This document shows positions 41,984 to 51,823 of a DNA stretch of 64,000 nucleotides, piece by piece. This DNA comes from Tritrichomonas musculus (Eukaryota; Parabasalia; Tritrichomonadida; Tritrichomonadidae). A program made the position numbers and the translations under genes. The DNA lies in the NCBI GenBank assembly GCA_039105265.1, contig JAPFFF010000013.1, forward strand, positions 3,782,001 through 3,846,000, in the 5' to 3' direction. The notes below the pieces were generated by a model. It made no database searches and was not told the origin of the DNA. It saw only the letters and a list, made by a program, of their open reading frames with translations. The stretch's first letter is position 1. Every line of letters starts with the position of its first letter.

Positions 41984-41989
41984 TCATTT
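41984..41989 (+). promoter_or_regulatory. Initiator (Inr), TCATTT
   Basis: TCATTT lies 42-47 nt before the ATG at 42031; a duplicate (AAAATCAGTCATTTT) sits 25 bp further upstream at 41959. Confidence 0.45.
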
Positions 41990-42030
41990 TGTTTAATGAA
42001 GGACATGTGATATAAAAAACACAAAATAAA

Positions 42031-43746
42031 ATGACTGATTTTTTATCATTTTTAGACGATTCAGATTATATTGTTGATGATGAAGGGGAAATAATAATCA
42101 CCATACCTGTAATTGAAATTGAAGGCGAATTTCAAATTGATTTACCAATTAAAATATCATCAAATTGCAATACAGTTATTAAATGTGGACTTTTTCGAGT
42201 TTCTTCAGAAGTTCTTTCATTTTCGTCCATATCTTTTGAAACAACTCTTCTGGTTGCAAAATGTTCACATCTTTCAATATCAAATTGTACGATAAAGCAA
42301 GCCAAAATGCACAATTCTGCCCTTATATTATCTGAATGTGAAAACGTTTCACTTAGTCACATTACAATATCCGATTGTAAACAAAATGGAATATTAATTA
42401 CAAATAGTATTGTTTCCGCCGATAATTTAGTAGTTTCCAACTTTGATAGTAGTTTCATTTTATGCCAATCAGGCTCCTATGTAACAATTTCCGATTCACA
42501 ATTTCATCACTCTGGAAAAGACGGAATTAAAGCATCCGACCAAACATACATTGAAATCAAAAATTGTACTTTTTCAGATATAGAAACATGTGGAATTATT
42601 TCAGATGGATCCAATACCAGTGTTAAAAGCTGCAACTTTCAAAACATGACTTGTGCAATTGAGATCATTAAGACCACCGACTTTTTGATAGAAAACTGTC
42701 ACATCACCAACACAAGGCAAACGACACTTTTCATCACAAATGACTCACAAGGCACAATCACAGATAACACAATTTCTGACACTAAAGGGAACGGCATTAA
42801 TGCTTATAACTCAGACATTCTGGTTAAAAACAACGTCATTGAAAATACATTTTATCCTTGCATTTGCATTGCCGAATACTCATCAGCAACGATCACTGGC
42901 AACAAACTAATGAATTCAAAACGACATGGAATTTGTGTCCGTGGAGCTCATCATGCTGAGATAGAAAGAAATGAAATAGAAAATGTTGAATATTGTGCAA
43001 TTTCGATTTCTGACGCTGATTTGTGTTTGATTCATGACAACAAAATGAAAAATTGTAAAATGTCATCAATTGAAGTTTTTAATTTTTCAAAAACAATCGT
43101 AAAAAATAATGTAATTTCTGATATATGTAAAAATGCTTTTCATGCCTACTTAAAAGGTTCAATAATGGCTGAAAACAATGAAATTAATAACGTTAATGAA
43201 GCTTTTGTAAAGTTGTCGTATAAAGGTTGTGGCGACTTCATTAATAATCGTGTTTTAAATTGTTCAAAACAACTTGAAGGAAGAACTACTTCTTTTTATT
43301 TCTTCTCTGGAAATGGAAATTTTGAAGGGGTGACAAATGACAAGTCAAGAATTAATGATGAAGTTCATCTCGATGAGATTTTGAATGTGGATGAAAGTGA
43401 AAATAAATTGTGCTTGAGATGTAATAAAAATAAACGTGATTGCTTTTCGTTCAATTGTACTCATAAGGCTTTCTGTAAGGAATGTGCTGAGAAAGCTTTA
43501 AAAAATAAAGAAAGATGCCCAGTTTGCAATTTGGACGTACTTGACATCCAACAGGCAATTAACACTGATGATGACGATAACGTGTGCATTATTTGTTATG
43601 AGAAAAAAGCTGATTGTGTTATTTCTCCTTGTGGACATGTTATCGCTTGCTACTCATGCATGGAAAATTGGATTAAAACAAATAAAATTTGTCCCGTTTG
43701 CAGAAAAGAAGTATCAAAATATAGAAAGATATATAACGAGTATTAA
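42031..43746 (+). CDS. Right-handed beta-helix protein with two C-terminal RING fingers
   Basis: The 571-residue protein has about 400 residues of parallel beta-helix repeats (units of 22-24 residues such as ITDNTISDTKGNGINAYNSD and ITGNKLMNSKRHGICVRGAH; NosD/CASH-like). The last 110 residues hold two C3HC4 RING fingers with identical spacing: C461, C464, C476, H478, C482, C485, C496, C499 and C519, C522, C534, H536, C540, C543, C554, C557 (C-x2-C-x11-C-x-H-x3-C-x2-C-x10-C-x2-C). The second has the CPVCRKEV ending usual in active RING E3 ligases; the first lacks some of the hydrophobic positions. Beta-helix domains in FBXO11-type ubiquitin ligases recognise substrates, so a single-chain E3 with a beta-helix reader is the simplest inference. 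No signal peptide is seen. The frame is clean and intact. Confidence 0.88.
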   Translation: MTDFLSFLDDSDYIVDDEGEIIITIPVIEIEGEFQIDLPIKISSNCNTVIKCGLFRVSSEVLSFSSISFETTLLVAKCSHLSISNCTIKQAKMHNSALILSECENVSLSHITISDCKQNGILITNSIVSADNLVVSNFDSSFILCQSGSYVTISDSQFHHSGKDGIKASDQTYIEIKNCTFSDIETCGIISDGSNTSVKSCNFQNMTCAIEIIKTTDFLIENCHITNTRQTTLFITNDSQGTITDNTISDTKGNGINAYNSDILVKNNVIENTFYPCICIAEYSSATITGNKLMNSKRHGICVRGAHHAEIERNEIENVEYCAISISDADLCLIHDNKMKNCKMSSIEVFNFSKTIVKNNVISDICKNAFHAYLKGSIMAENNEINNVNEAFVKLSYKGCGDFINNRVLNCSKQLEGRTTSFYFFSGNGNFEGVTNDKSRINDEVHLDEILNVDESENKLCLRCNKNKRDCFSFNCTHKAFCKECAEKALKNKERCPVCNLDVLDIQQAINTDDDDNVCIICYEKKADCVISPCGHVIACYSCMENWIKTNKICPVCRKEVSKYRKIYNEY

Positions 43747-43920
43747 AGATTTTATTCACCTTTTTATTTTTAAAACATATTTTTATTAACACAAGAATTA
43801 AGCTGAGAATAAGCATTATAGATAAAGCTAATTCAACGATAAGAAAGCTTGCAATTGATTAATTCATTAAATTTTTTTTTTAGCAACATGTAAAAATACA
43901 CTCAATAAAAAAAAAAAAAT

Positions 43921-44644
43921 TTACTGATATAATATTATAGATTCATTCATGAATAGTATTTCAGATAAAAACAAGCGCAAAACACTCATCATTTTTAATT
44001 TTGTGTTTTTATCATTGTTTGAATTTTTAATATTTTGAATGAAAAATTTGGCATTAAGAATTTCATTTGTTGTTTCAGCATTGCCATATTTTGCTGCCAA
44101 AATGTAGAATTTACAGATCATCATACGCATAAATGTTAATATAATACAACAAATTTAAAAGTTTTTTTTTTTGATTTGTTCAAATGATTTATTTATTATA
44201 GATGTGTGATTTGATTCTTTATAACTTGATCGATCTTTATCAACTGTTGGATGATGAATTAATATGCCTACTTTATAATACCATTATTTAGGGCAGCATT
44301 CATTAATGTTGTTTCATAAACTAAAATTTTCTTGTCTTTTGCTTTTGAAAAATCACTATACAAGTACTTGAATTTGACCTCATCAAGATATCTTACATTG
44401 AAAAATATCCGCAAAATTTGAGACTCAGCCAGATAGAAAGGTAAATTAAGAATACTTTCTTCAAGATCAAATCTAATATAATTTATTAAAAGATTTATTA
44501 TTTTAACTTGCTTCATTCTGACATCAAAACTGAGTGCTGCTTCATTTTTATAAATTTCTAAAAAATATTTTGAAGTAAGTGATTCAGCTGTCTCACTTTA
44601 AAAACAATTTTGTCGCCATAAAAATCGAAGACAATGTTTGTCAT
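43921..44644 (-). pseudogene. Decayed ankyrin-family gene (N-terminal domain plus remnants)
   Basis: From an ATG at 44644 the minus strand reads MTNIVFDFYGDKIVFK and, after a frame change, AESLTSKYFLEIYKNEAALS and FDVRMKQVKIINLLINYIRF, then the 82-codon frame 44516-44268 ending ETTLMNAALNNGIIK. A second frame (44130-43921) carries FYILAAKYGNAETTNEIL, an ankyrin-like unit. This is the BTB-like N-terminal region found in many trichomonad ankyrin or LRR proteins, followed by fragments. At least one frameshift and several stops. Confidence 0.5.
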
Positions 44645-45488
44645 TTCAATTTTTTGAATACTAACATTTATTAATATTGAATTTCTTTTTTAATTTAACA
44701 AATCTGGATTTATTTCTGGATGAGAGAGAAGGAGATGAAAATAGATAAATTCGGTGATTTGGAACAGATGACGTTTTTCATTTCCATTAATATTTATTAA
44801 CTTTTTGAAAAAAATTGGACTAGAAAATATATAATAATATATATATATAAATTATCTCTAATTGTTCTATTTGCCAAATACTTAATCTATTGAGATTTTG
44901 ATTGTTCAATCTCAAAAAGAGGTAATGTTCAAATTGCAAAATTAAAGTTTGATTGAAATCTATATTTTCTTAAAATTAAGTTTCAACTTTAAAATATTTT
45001 TAAAAAATGAAATAGAAAAGACAAATTATTTTACTAGAATAGTAAAAAGATCATATTATATTTAATTTATGTGTGAGAAAATCAATTTAATCATACAATA
45101 TTATAAAATGAATGAAAGATAATTATTGGTTTACATTTCTAACAAATAATCATAGGCATCACCCTTGGATATGAATAATTTTTTAAATAATCTTAAAAAC
45201 ACCTAAAAAGCATAAAAATAGTTGTATCTCGGGATATAATGGTTATTAGGCGATTTTTTTGCTTTTTTATTTTTATTTAACATATGGAAATTATATTTAT
45301 ATGGTTTATTATTACATATATCAATTTTTAACAGATATATATATATATTAAAAATGATAAAAATAATAAAAAATTTTAATATGTTATCAAAAAAATTGAA
45401 TAAAATCATAGTTAGTAATGAAAATTGAGAATTATTATTATAGAATATTTAATATATGAAATAACATTTATAATAAGTTAAAAAAAAC
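44645..45488. other. AT-rich intergenic region before the tandem array
   Basis: No gene seen. An ACTTTTTGAA copy lies near 44800 on the plus strand without a downstream gene. The last bases before 45489 differ from the corresponding bases of later units, which marks the left border of the array. Confidence 0.5.
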
Positions 45489-45582
45489 AATAAAATAAAA
45501 ATAAAAAGATAAATAAAAAAATCAATAAATAATAATAATAATAATAACCCGAGAACCGCCTTTTATTGCAACACGAACAAAG

Positions 45583-47085
45583 TTAATGAATGAAAGAATA
45601 TCTTTCCGAGTTCAACACTTCTAACATAAGTTCCATTGGTGTCACAGCTTTTGTGTTCAACGCATATTTCAAGATACTTGGAGAGCATCCAGATACTAAG
45701 AAAGTTCCATTATCGTCCTTTGTAACAGGTGAGTCACTACGTGCATTGACATTCCAGAAGACTAATGTTGGTCTTGTGTAACCTGCTTTCTGATACATTC
45801 GATCGATTTTTTCGAAATTTGTTCTACTATTGTCACGGCATGCTTGATCGAATTGCATATCAGAAATGATGAAAAGCTTACTAGGCATTTCTTCTTGAGG
45901 AACATGATTTTTAATTGCTGCATCCAAAATTGTTTTGAATGCTGCGATTAGATTAGTACTTCCTGCCCAATCTGCATTTTGAACATTTCTGACTTTTTCT
46001 TGAATATTTGAACCTTCTATTTTGACCAAATCTGGGACTGATGTGAATGTCATGAAATATCCATTGAATGCGCCTTTCATTCTTTCTGCGAAATAAATCG
46101 CGAGTGAGATTGATACATAAATTGGTAAGACACCTCCTACAAAACTACATGTCATTGAACCTGAAACATCTGCCAAAACCATGCATCTTGTATCATTGCA
46201 TTCTTCAATATAATTTGGGAGATTATTCCATTGCAAATCCAATGTCTTCAAATCTTCTGATTCGATTGTTTGCTTTGAAAAAATCTCTCGAACGATATCA
46301 TATGGATACAATGTTGATGCATTGATCTTCTTTTCACCACTTGCAACATCTGAAAGATATTGTTGGAATCGATCGGAATCATGTTTTCCAAACGCTTTAC
46401 GATACATTTTCATCGCGTATGAAGGAACATGTGCGTATTCGATTTGATCCCACTTTTTCTGTGACATCAACGATTCAACAATTTGGATCTGTTTACGAAG
46501 TAGCGATAATGATTTACGATATTGAACACTCGTTAATCCAAAGAATTCTCGTGTCATTATTGCAAATCCTTTCGTTTCTTTAGATGATGCATTTTCTGAT
46601 TTCAACCATTTACCAAGTAATGATACATTCTTTCCTTTACTTGCTGTTTCAATGTCTTTATCGAATTGTTCTTTCATTATGTTCAATGCGATGTTCTTCG
46701 TTTGTTCATTCGTAACAAATGCATAGAAATCATCCCATCGTCCAAAGATTGGAATGTGAATCATGTTACGAATGATTGATTCTGGCGAATGTGTTGATAA
46801 CCATTGACAGATGATTCTGAAATTGTTTCTTTCTCCTTGACCTCCTTTGATATCTCTCATATAAAATAGTGCACGTAATGCTAATTCTTCATTACAATGA
46901 AATGCTTTTTCGAAATATTGGATGACTTCTTCTTTTTGACCACGAAGTGCGCCTGATTTAGAGAAGAAATCTAAAACTGGATTTAATGAAGAAGCATTTG
47001 ATAATGCACCATTCTCTGTTGTTGCTGTCTGATTCAATTTCTTTTCGACTGCGTTAATAAATTGAGATTCTTGATTGTTAGACAT
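45583..47085 (-). CDS. DUF2828/DUF7788 protein with VWA-like domain (copy 1)
   Basis: The 500-residue protein has an all-helical N-terminal region (about 30-300) with NPVLDFFSKSGALRG, ALFYMRDIKGGQGERNNFRI, FGRWDDFYAF and RFQQYLSDVASGEKKINAST, and a von Willebrand A-like domain (about 300-495) with a MIDAS D306-x-S308-x-S310 (LADVSGSM), a Thr at 377 (AGSTNLI) and D409 (FIISDMQFDQA). These match DUF2828/DUF7788 proteins of plants, protists and large viruses. The layout of a helical repeat domain plus a VWA domain with MIDAS parallels Ro60/TROVE proteins, which bind Y RNAs and misfolded RNAs; an RNA-related role is inference from architecture. No signal peptide or transmembrane segment. An Inr (TCATTT, 47104-47109) lies about 20 nt upstream. 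It is the left-most copy and its 3' flank leaves the array. Confidence 0.9.
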   Translation of the reverse strand: MSNNQESQFINAVEKKLNQTATTENGALSNASSLNPVLDFFSKSGALRGQKEEVIQYFEKAFHCNEELALRALFYMRDIKGGQGERNNFRIICQWLSTHSPESIIRNMIHIPIFGRWDDFYAFVTNEQTKNIALNIMKEQFDKDIETASKGKNVSLLGKWLKSENASSKETKGFAIMTREFFGLTSVQYRKSLSLLRKQIQIVESLMSQKKWDQIEYAHVPSYAMKMYRKAFGKHDSDRFQQYLSDVASGEKKINASTLYPYDIVREIFSKQTIESEDLKTLDLQWNNLPNYIEECNDTRCMVLADVSGSMTCSFVGGVLPIYVSISLAIYFAERMKGAFNGYFMTFTSVPDLVKIEGSNIQEKVRNVQNADWAGSTNLIAAFKTILDAAIKNHVPQEEMPSKLFIISDMQFDQACRDNSRTNFEKIDRMYQKAGYTRPTLVFWNVNARSDSPVTKDDNGTFLVSGCSPSILKYALNTKAVTPMELMLEVLNSERYSFIH

Positions 47086-47103
47086 TTGTAATTTATAAAA
47101 AAA

Positions 47104-47109
47104 AAATGA
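47104..47109 (-). promoter_or_regulatory. Initiator (Inr), TCATTT, of the DUF2828 gene
   Basis: The minus strand reads AACTTCATTTTTTTTTT, then the ATG about 20 nt downstream. The same element recurs before every copy (for example 50225-50230, 53345-53350), so each copy has its own promoter. Confidence 0.55.
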
Positions 47110-47787
47110 AGTTAAATAAAATATTTTTTTATTTCTCTAAATATAAAATTTTGAAAATTTTTGTTATTAAATTATTTATGAAAACTTTTTGATTGTCAAT
47201 AAAATTTTGAAACAAAAATTTTTACAAAGTCAAATAATTTTTCTTTTTCACAAATTGATTTTTTATGTCTTTTGATATTTTTCTTATATTTTTGGAAATT
47301 AAAATATTGAAATGTTTTCAAATGGTATTTAACAAATTGATTTTGAAATTAATGAATCAAGGTCAAATAAGATCTTTTAATAATTGATAAAAAGTTTATA
47401 TTTTGATTTTTATTGAATCTGTCGATTTATCATTGTAATATAATCAATTAATGTAAAGTAGCATTTGATGTTAAAAAAAAAAAAAAAAAAAAAGAATTCA
47501 CTTTTTATTGCATTCTCAACATGTTTTCTTTTTTTATCATAAATAATTTAAAATATAAATGAAAAAAAAATTTGATAATCTTCTAAAGACATCATTCATA
47601 ATCATTTTTGTATGATCGAAATATTTAATGATTTTTTTATTTTTTTAATGAGCTCAATAAGATTGATTATAAAAATCTCAATCAAGTAAAACTAAAACTA
47701 AAAAAAAATCATCAATGAATATGAAAAGAAAGAAAGAAAAAAAAGATTCAAAATTAATTAAAAATTAATTTTTAATTAAAAAATTAA

Positions 47788-48082
47788 TAGCTGTAAAGTG
47801 CCTTATACAAGGCACCATTTTATCTCCTAAAAAATGGAGATTGACCATTCTTCCTCAACTCGATTTTCTGGTCTGTGTCGCTGTGTATTGCTAGTTTAAA
47901 TATAATAATTCAAAGTAGCTGTAAAGTGCCTTATACAAGGCACCATTTTATCTCCTAAAAAATGGAGATTGACCATTCTTCCTCAACTCGATTTCTGGTC
48001 TGTGTCGCTGTGATGAAAGTTTATTTGATGATAAAAATAGAGTAGCTGTTAGTGCCTTATACAAGACACATTTTTTTTTTTT
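47788..48082. ncRNA. Candidate small RNA elements A, B and truncated C (spacer 1)
   Basis: Element A (47788-47885, 98 nt) and B (47916-48012, 97 nt) differ by a single T and are 128 bp apart; C (48043-48082) repeats only the first 28 nt and then runs into twelve T. Read on the plus strand, A and B fold into a perfect hairpin GTGCCTTATACAAGGCAC, a second hairpin ATCTCC/GGAGAT with an 8-base loop, and a third stem GACCA/TGGTC, followed by TGTGTCGCTGTG. The T12 behind C could serve as an RNA polymerase III stop. No convincing A or B box is seen, so the strand and the transcript ends are unknown. They lie about 700 nt upstream of one DUF2828 gene and 620 nt behind the next. Structure is seen in the sequence; being an RNA gene is inference. 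Confidence 0.45.
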
Positions 48083-48473
48083 CCCCTTGATGATTTTAAA
48101 TCTTTCTCTTCTTCTTCAATTTATGAAAATGAAGTGTTTTTTTGTTATCTATTTTTTTATTTTCAAATTTTGAAAAATTTTATATAATTTCATAAGTCAA
48201 GATTATATAAACCATTCAATCGATTCAAATAAAATTTTAACTTCAAAATTTTTGACGATAAATGTCAAATATTTTAAGGTATTGATTATCAATACTTTTT
48301 TAAACTAAACATAATTAAATGATATCTTTGTTGTTTTGTATATATATGTATATGCATATATGTAGTATAAGTCAATGTTGTAGTGTTAAATTTAAACTAG
48401 AAAAATATAGATGAAGGAAAAAAAAAAAGCGATATTCAAAATAATTCTTTGATCTTCTTTTTTTTTTTTTTTA

Positions 48474-48474
<1 letters not shown>

Positions 48475-48505
<31 letters not shown>
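48475..48505. repeat. AAT microsatellite in array spacer
   Basis: About ten AAT units follow a T-run; the same length recurs in every spacer of the array. Confidence 0.7.
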
Positions 48506-48506
<1 letters not shown>

Positions 48507-48703
48507 GATTCATATCAACTTTTGTTAAAATAAAATTAAATATTTTGAGTTGAATTTGATGACATCTTTTTTCTATATGATTAAAACTTGTGAATTTTAT
48601 TTTTTCCAAAATAAAATAAAAATAAAAAGATAAATAAAAAAATCAATAAATAATAATAATAATAATAACCCGAGAACCGCCTTTTATTGCAACACGAACA
48701 AAG

Positions 48704-50206
48704 TTAATGAATGAAAGAATATCTTTCCGAGTTCAACACTTCTAACATAAGTTCCATTGGTGTCACAGCTTTTGTGTTCAACGCATATTTCAAGATACTT
48801 GGAGAGCATCCAGATACTAAGAAAGTTCCATTATCGTCCTTTGTAACAGGTGAGTCACTACGTGCATTGACATTCCAGAAGACTAATGTTGGTCTTGTGT
48901 AACCTGCTTTCTGATACATTCGATCGATTTTTTCGAAATTTGTTCTACTATTGTCACGGCATGCTTGATCGAATTGCATATCAGAAATGATGAAAAGCTT
49001 ACTAGGCATTTCTTCTTGAGGAACATGATTTTTAATTGCTGCATCCAAAATTGTTTTGAATGCTGCGATTAGATTAGTACTTCCTGCCCAATCTGCATTT
49101 TGAACATTTCTGACTTTTTCTTGAATATTTGAACCTTCTATTTTGACCAAATCTGGGACTGATGTGAATGTCATGAAATATCCATTGAATGCGCCTTTCA
49201 TTCTTTCTGCGAAATAAATCGCGAGTGAGATTGATACATAAATTGGTAAGACACCTCCTACAAAACTACATGTCATTGAACCTGAAACATCTGCCAAAAC
49301 CATGCATCTTGTATCATTGCATTCTTCAATATAATTTGGGAGATTATTCCATTGCAAATCCAATGTCTTCAAATCTTCTGATTCGATTGTTTGCTTTGAA
49401 AAAATCTCTCGAACGATATCATATGGATACAATGTTGATGCATTGATCTTCTTTTCACCACTTGCAACATCTGAAAGATATTGTTGGAATCGATCGGAAT
49501 CATGTTTTCCAAACGCTTTACGATACATTTTCATCGCGTATGAAGGAACATGTGCGTATTCGATTTGATCCCACTTTTTCTGTGACATCAACGATTCAAC
49601 AATTTGGATCTGTTTACGAAGTAGCGATAATGATTTACGATATTGAACACTCGTTAATCCAAAGAATTCTCGTGTCATTATTGCAAATCCTTTCGTTTCT
49701 TTAGATGATGCATTTTCTGATTTCAACCATTTACCAAGTAATGATACATTCTTTCCTTTACTTGCTGTTTCAATGTCTTTATCGAATTGTTCTTTCATTA
49801 TGTTCAATGCGATGTTCTTCGTTTGTTCATTCGTAACAAATGCATAGAAATCATCCCATCGTCCAAAGATTGGAATGTGAATCATGTTACGAATGATTGA
49901 TTCTGGCGAATGTGTTGATAACCATTGACAGATGATTCTGAAATTGTTTCTTTCTCCTTGACCTCCTTTGATATCTCTCATATAAAATAGTGCACGTAAT
50001 GCTAATTCTTCATTACAATGAAATGCTTTTTCGAAATATTGGATGACTTCTTCTTTTTGACCACGAAGTGCGCCTGATTTAGAGAAGAAATCTAAAACTG
50101 GATTTAATGAAGAAGCATTTGATAATGCACCATTCTCTGTTGTTGCTGTCTGATTCAATTTCTTTTCGACTGCGTTAATAAATTGAGATTCTTGATTGTT
50201 AGACAT
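48704..50206 (-). CDS. DUF2828/DUF7788 protein (copy 2)
   Basis: Protein identical in all 500 residues to copy 1, with the same Inr context upstream (50225-50230). Unlike copy 1, its 3' flank is array spacer: the T-run, AAT microsatellite and elements A to C of spacer 1 lie behind it. No difference in codons was noticed by eye. Confidence 0.9.
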   Translation of the reverse strand: MSNNQESQFINAVEKKLNQTATTENGALSNASSLNPVLDFFSKSGALRGQKEEVIQYFEKAFHCNEELALRALFYMRDIKGGQGERNNFRIICQWLSTHSPESIIRNMIHIPIFGRWDDFYAFVTNEQTKNIALNIMKEQFDKDIETASKGKNVSLLGKWLKSENASSKETKGFAIMTREFFGLTSVQYRKSLSLLRKQIQIVESLMSQKKWDQIEYAHVPSYAMKMYRKAFGKHDSDRFQQYLSDVASGEKKINASTLYPYDIVREIFSKQTIESEDLKTLDLQWNNLPNYIEECNDTRCMVLADVSGSMTCSFVGGVLPIYVSISLAIYFAERMKGAFNGYFMTFTSVPDLVKIEGSNIQEKVRNVQNADWAGSTNLIAAFKTILDAAIKNHVPQEEMPSKLFIISDMQFDQACRDNSRTNFEKIDRMYQKAGYTRPTLVFWNVNARSDSPVTKDDNGTFLVSGCSPSILKYALNTKAVTPMELMLEVLNSERYSFIH

Positions 50207-50908
50207 TTGTAATTTATAAAAAAAAAATGAAGTTAAATAAAATATTTTTTTATTTCTCTAAATATAAAATTTTGAAAATTTTTGTTATTAAATTATTTAT
50301 GAAAACTTTTTGATTGTCAATAAAATTTTGAAACAAAAATTTTTACAAAGTCAAATAATTTTTCTTTTTCACAAATTGATTTTTTATGTCTTTTGATATT
50401 TTTCTTATATTTTTGGAAATTAAAATATTGAAATGTTTTCAAATGGTATTTAACAAATTGATTTTGAAATTAATGAATCAAGGTCAAATAAGATCTTTTA
50501 ATAATTGATAAAAAGTTTATATTTTGATTTTTATTGAATCTGTCGATTTATCATTGTAATATAATCAATTAATGTAAAGTAGCATTTGATGTTAAAAAAA
50601 AAAAAAAAAAAAAAGAATTCACTTTTTATTGCATTCTCAACATGTTTTCTTTTTTTATCATAAATAATTTAAAATATAAATGAAAAAAAAATTTGATAAT
50701 CTTCTAAAGACATCATTCATAATCATTTTTGTATGATCGAAATATTTAATGATTTTTTTATTTTTTTAATGAGCTCAATAAGATTGATTATAAAAATCTC
50801 AATCAAGTAAAACTAAAACTAAAAAAAAATCATCAATGAATATGAAAAGAAAGAAAGAAAAAAAAGATTCAAAATTAATTAAAAATTAATTTTTAATTAA
50901 AAAATTAA

Positions 50909-51203
50909 TAGCTGTAAAGTGCCTTATACAAGGCACCATTTTATCTCCTAAAAAATGGAGATTGACCATTCTTCCTCAACTCGATTTTCTGGTCTGTGTC
51001 GCTGTGTATTGCTAGTTTAAATATAATAATTCAAAGTAGCTGTAAAGTGCCTTATACAAGGCACCATTTTATCTCCTAAAAAATGGAGATTGACCATTCT
51101 TCCTCAACTCGATTTCTGGTCTGTGTCGCTGTGATGAAAGTTTATTTGATGATAAAAATAGAGTAGCTGTTAGTGCCTTATACAAGACACATTTTTTTTT
51201 TTT
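50909..51203. ncRNA. Candidate small RNA elements A, B, C (spacer 2)
   Basis: A at 50909-51006, B at 51037-51133, C at 51164-51203; sequence identical to spacer 1 as far as I can see, including the single-T difference between A and B and the T12 end. Confidence 0.45.
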
Positions 51204-51593
51204 CCCCTTGATGATTTTAAATCTTTCTCTTCTTCTTCAATTTATGAAAATGAAGTGTTTTTTTGTTATCTATTTTTTTATTTTCAAATTTTGAAAAATT
51301 TTATATAATTTCATAAGTCAAGATTATATAAACCATTCAATCGATTCAAATAAAATTTTAACTTCAAAATTTTTGACGATAAATGTCAAATATTTTAAGG
51401 TATTGATTATCAATACTTTTTTAAACTAAACATAATTAAATGATATCTTTGTTGTTTTGTATATATATGTATATGCATATATGTAGTATAAGTCAATGTT
51501 GTAGTGTTAAATTTAAACTAGAAAAATATAGATGAAGGAAAAAAAAAAGCGATATTCAAAATAATTCTTTGATCTTCTTTTTTTTTTTTTTTA

Positions 51594-51626
<33 letters not shown>

Positions 51627-51823
51627 GATTCATATCAACTTTTGTTAAAATAAAATTAAATATTTTGAGTTGAATTTGATGACATCTTTTTTCTATATGA
51701 TTAAAACTTGTGAATTTTATTTTTTCCAAAATAAAATAAAAATAAAAAGATAAATAAAAAAATCAATAAATAATAATAATAATAATAACCCGAGAACCGC
51801 CTTTTATTGCAACACGAACAAAG

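Noticed and set aside
45590-46583. Three plus-strand frames of 63-85 codons repeated in every array unit
   Set aside because: They lie opposite the DUF2828 gene, have no family features, and repeat only because the unit repeats.
47788-48082. Calling the elements Y RNAs outright
   Set aside because: The conserved Ro-binding stem of Y RNAs, with its bulged C and paired ends, could not be recognised, and 5' and 3' ends of A and B do not pair convincingly.
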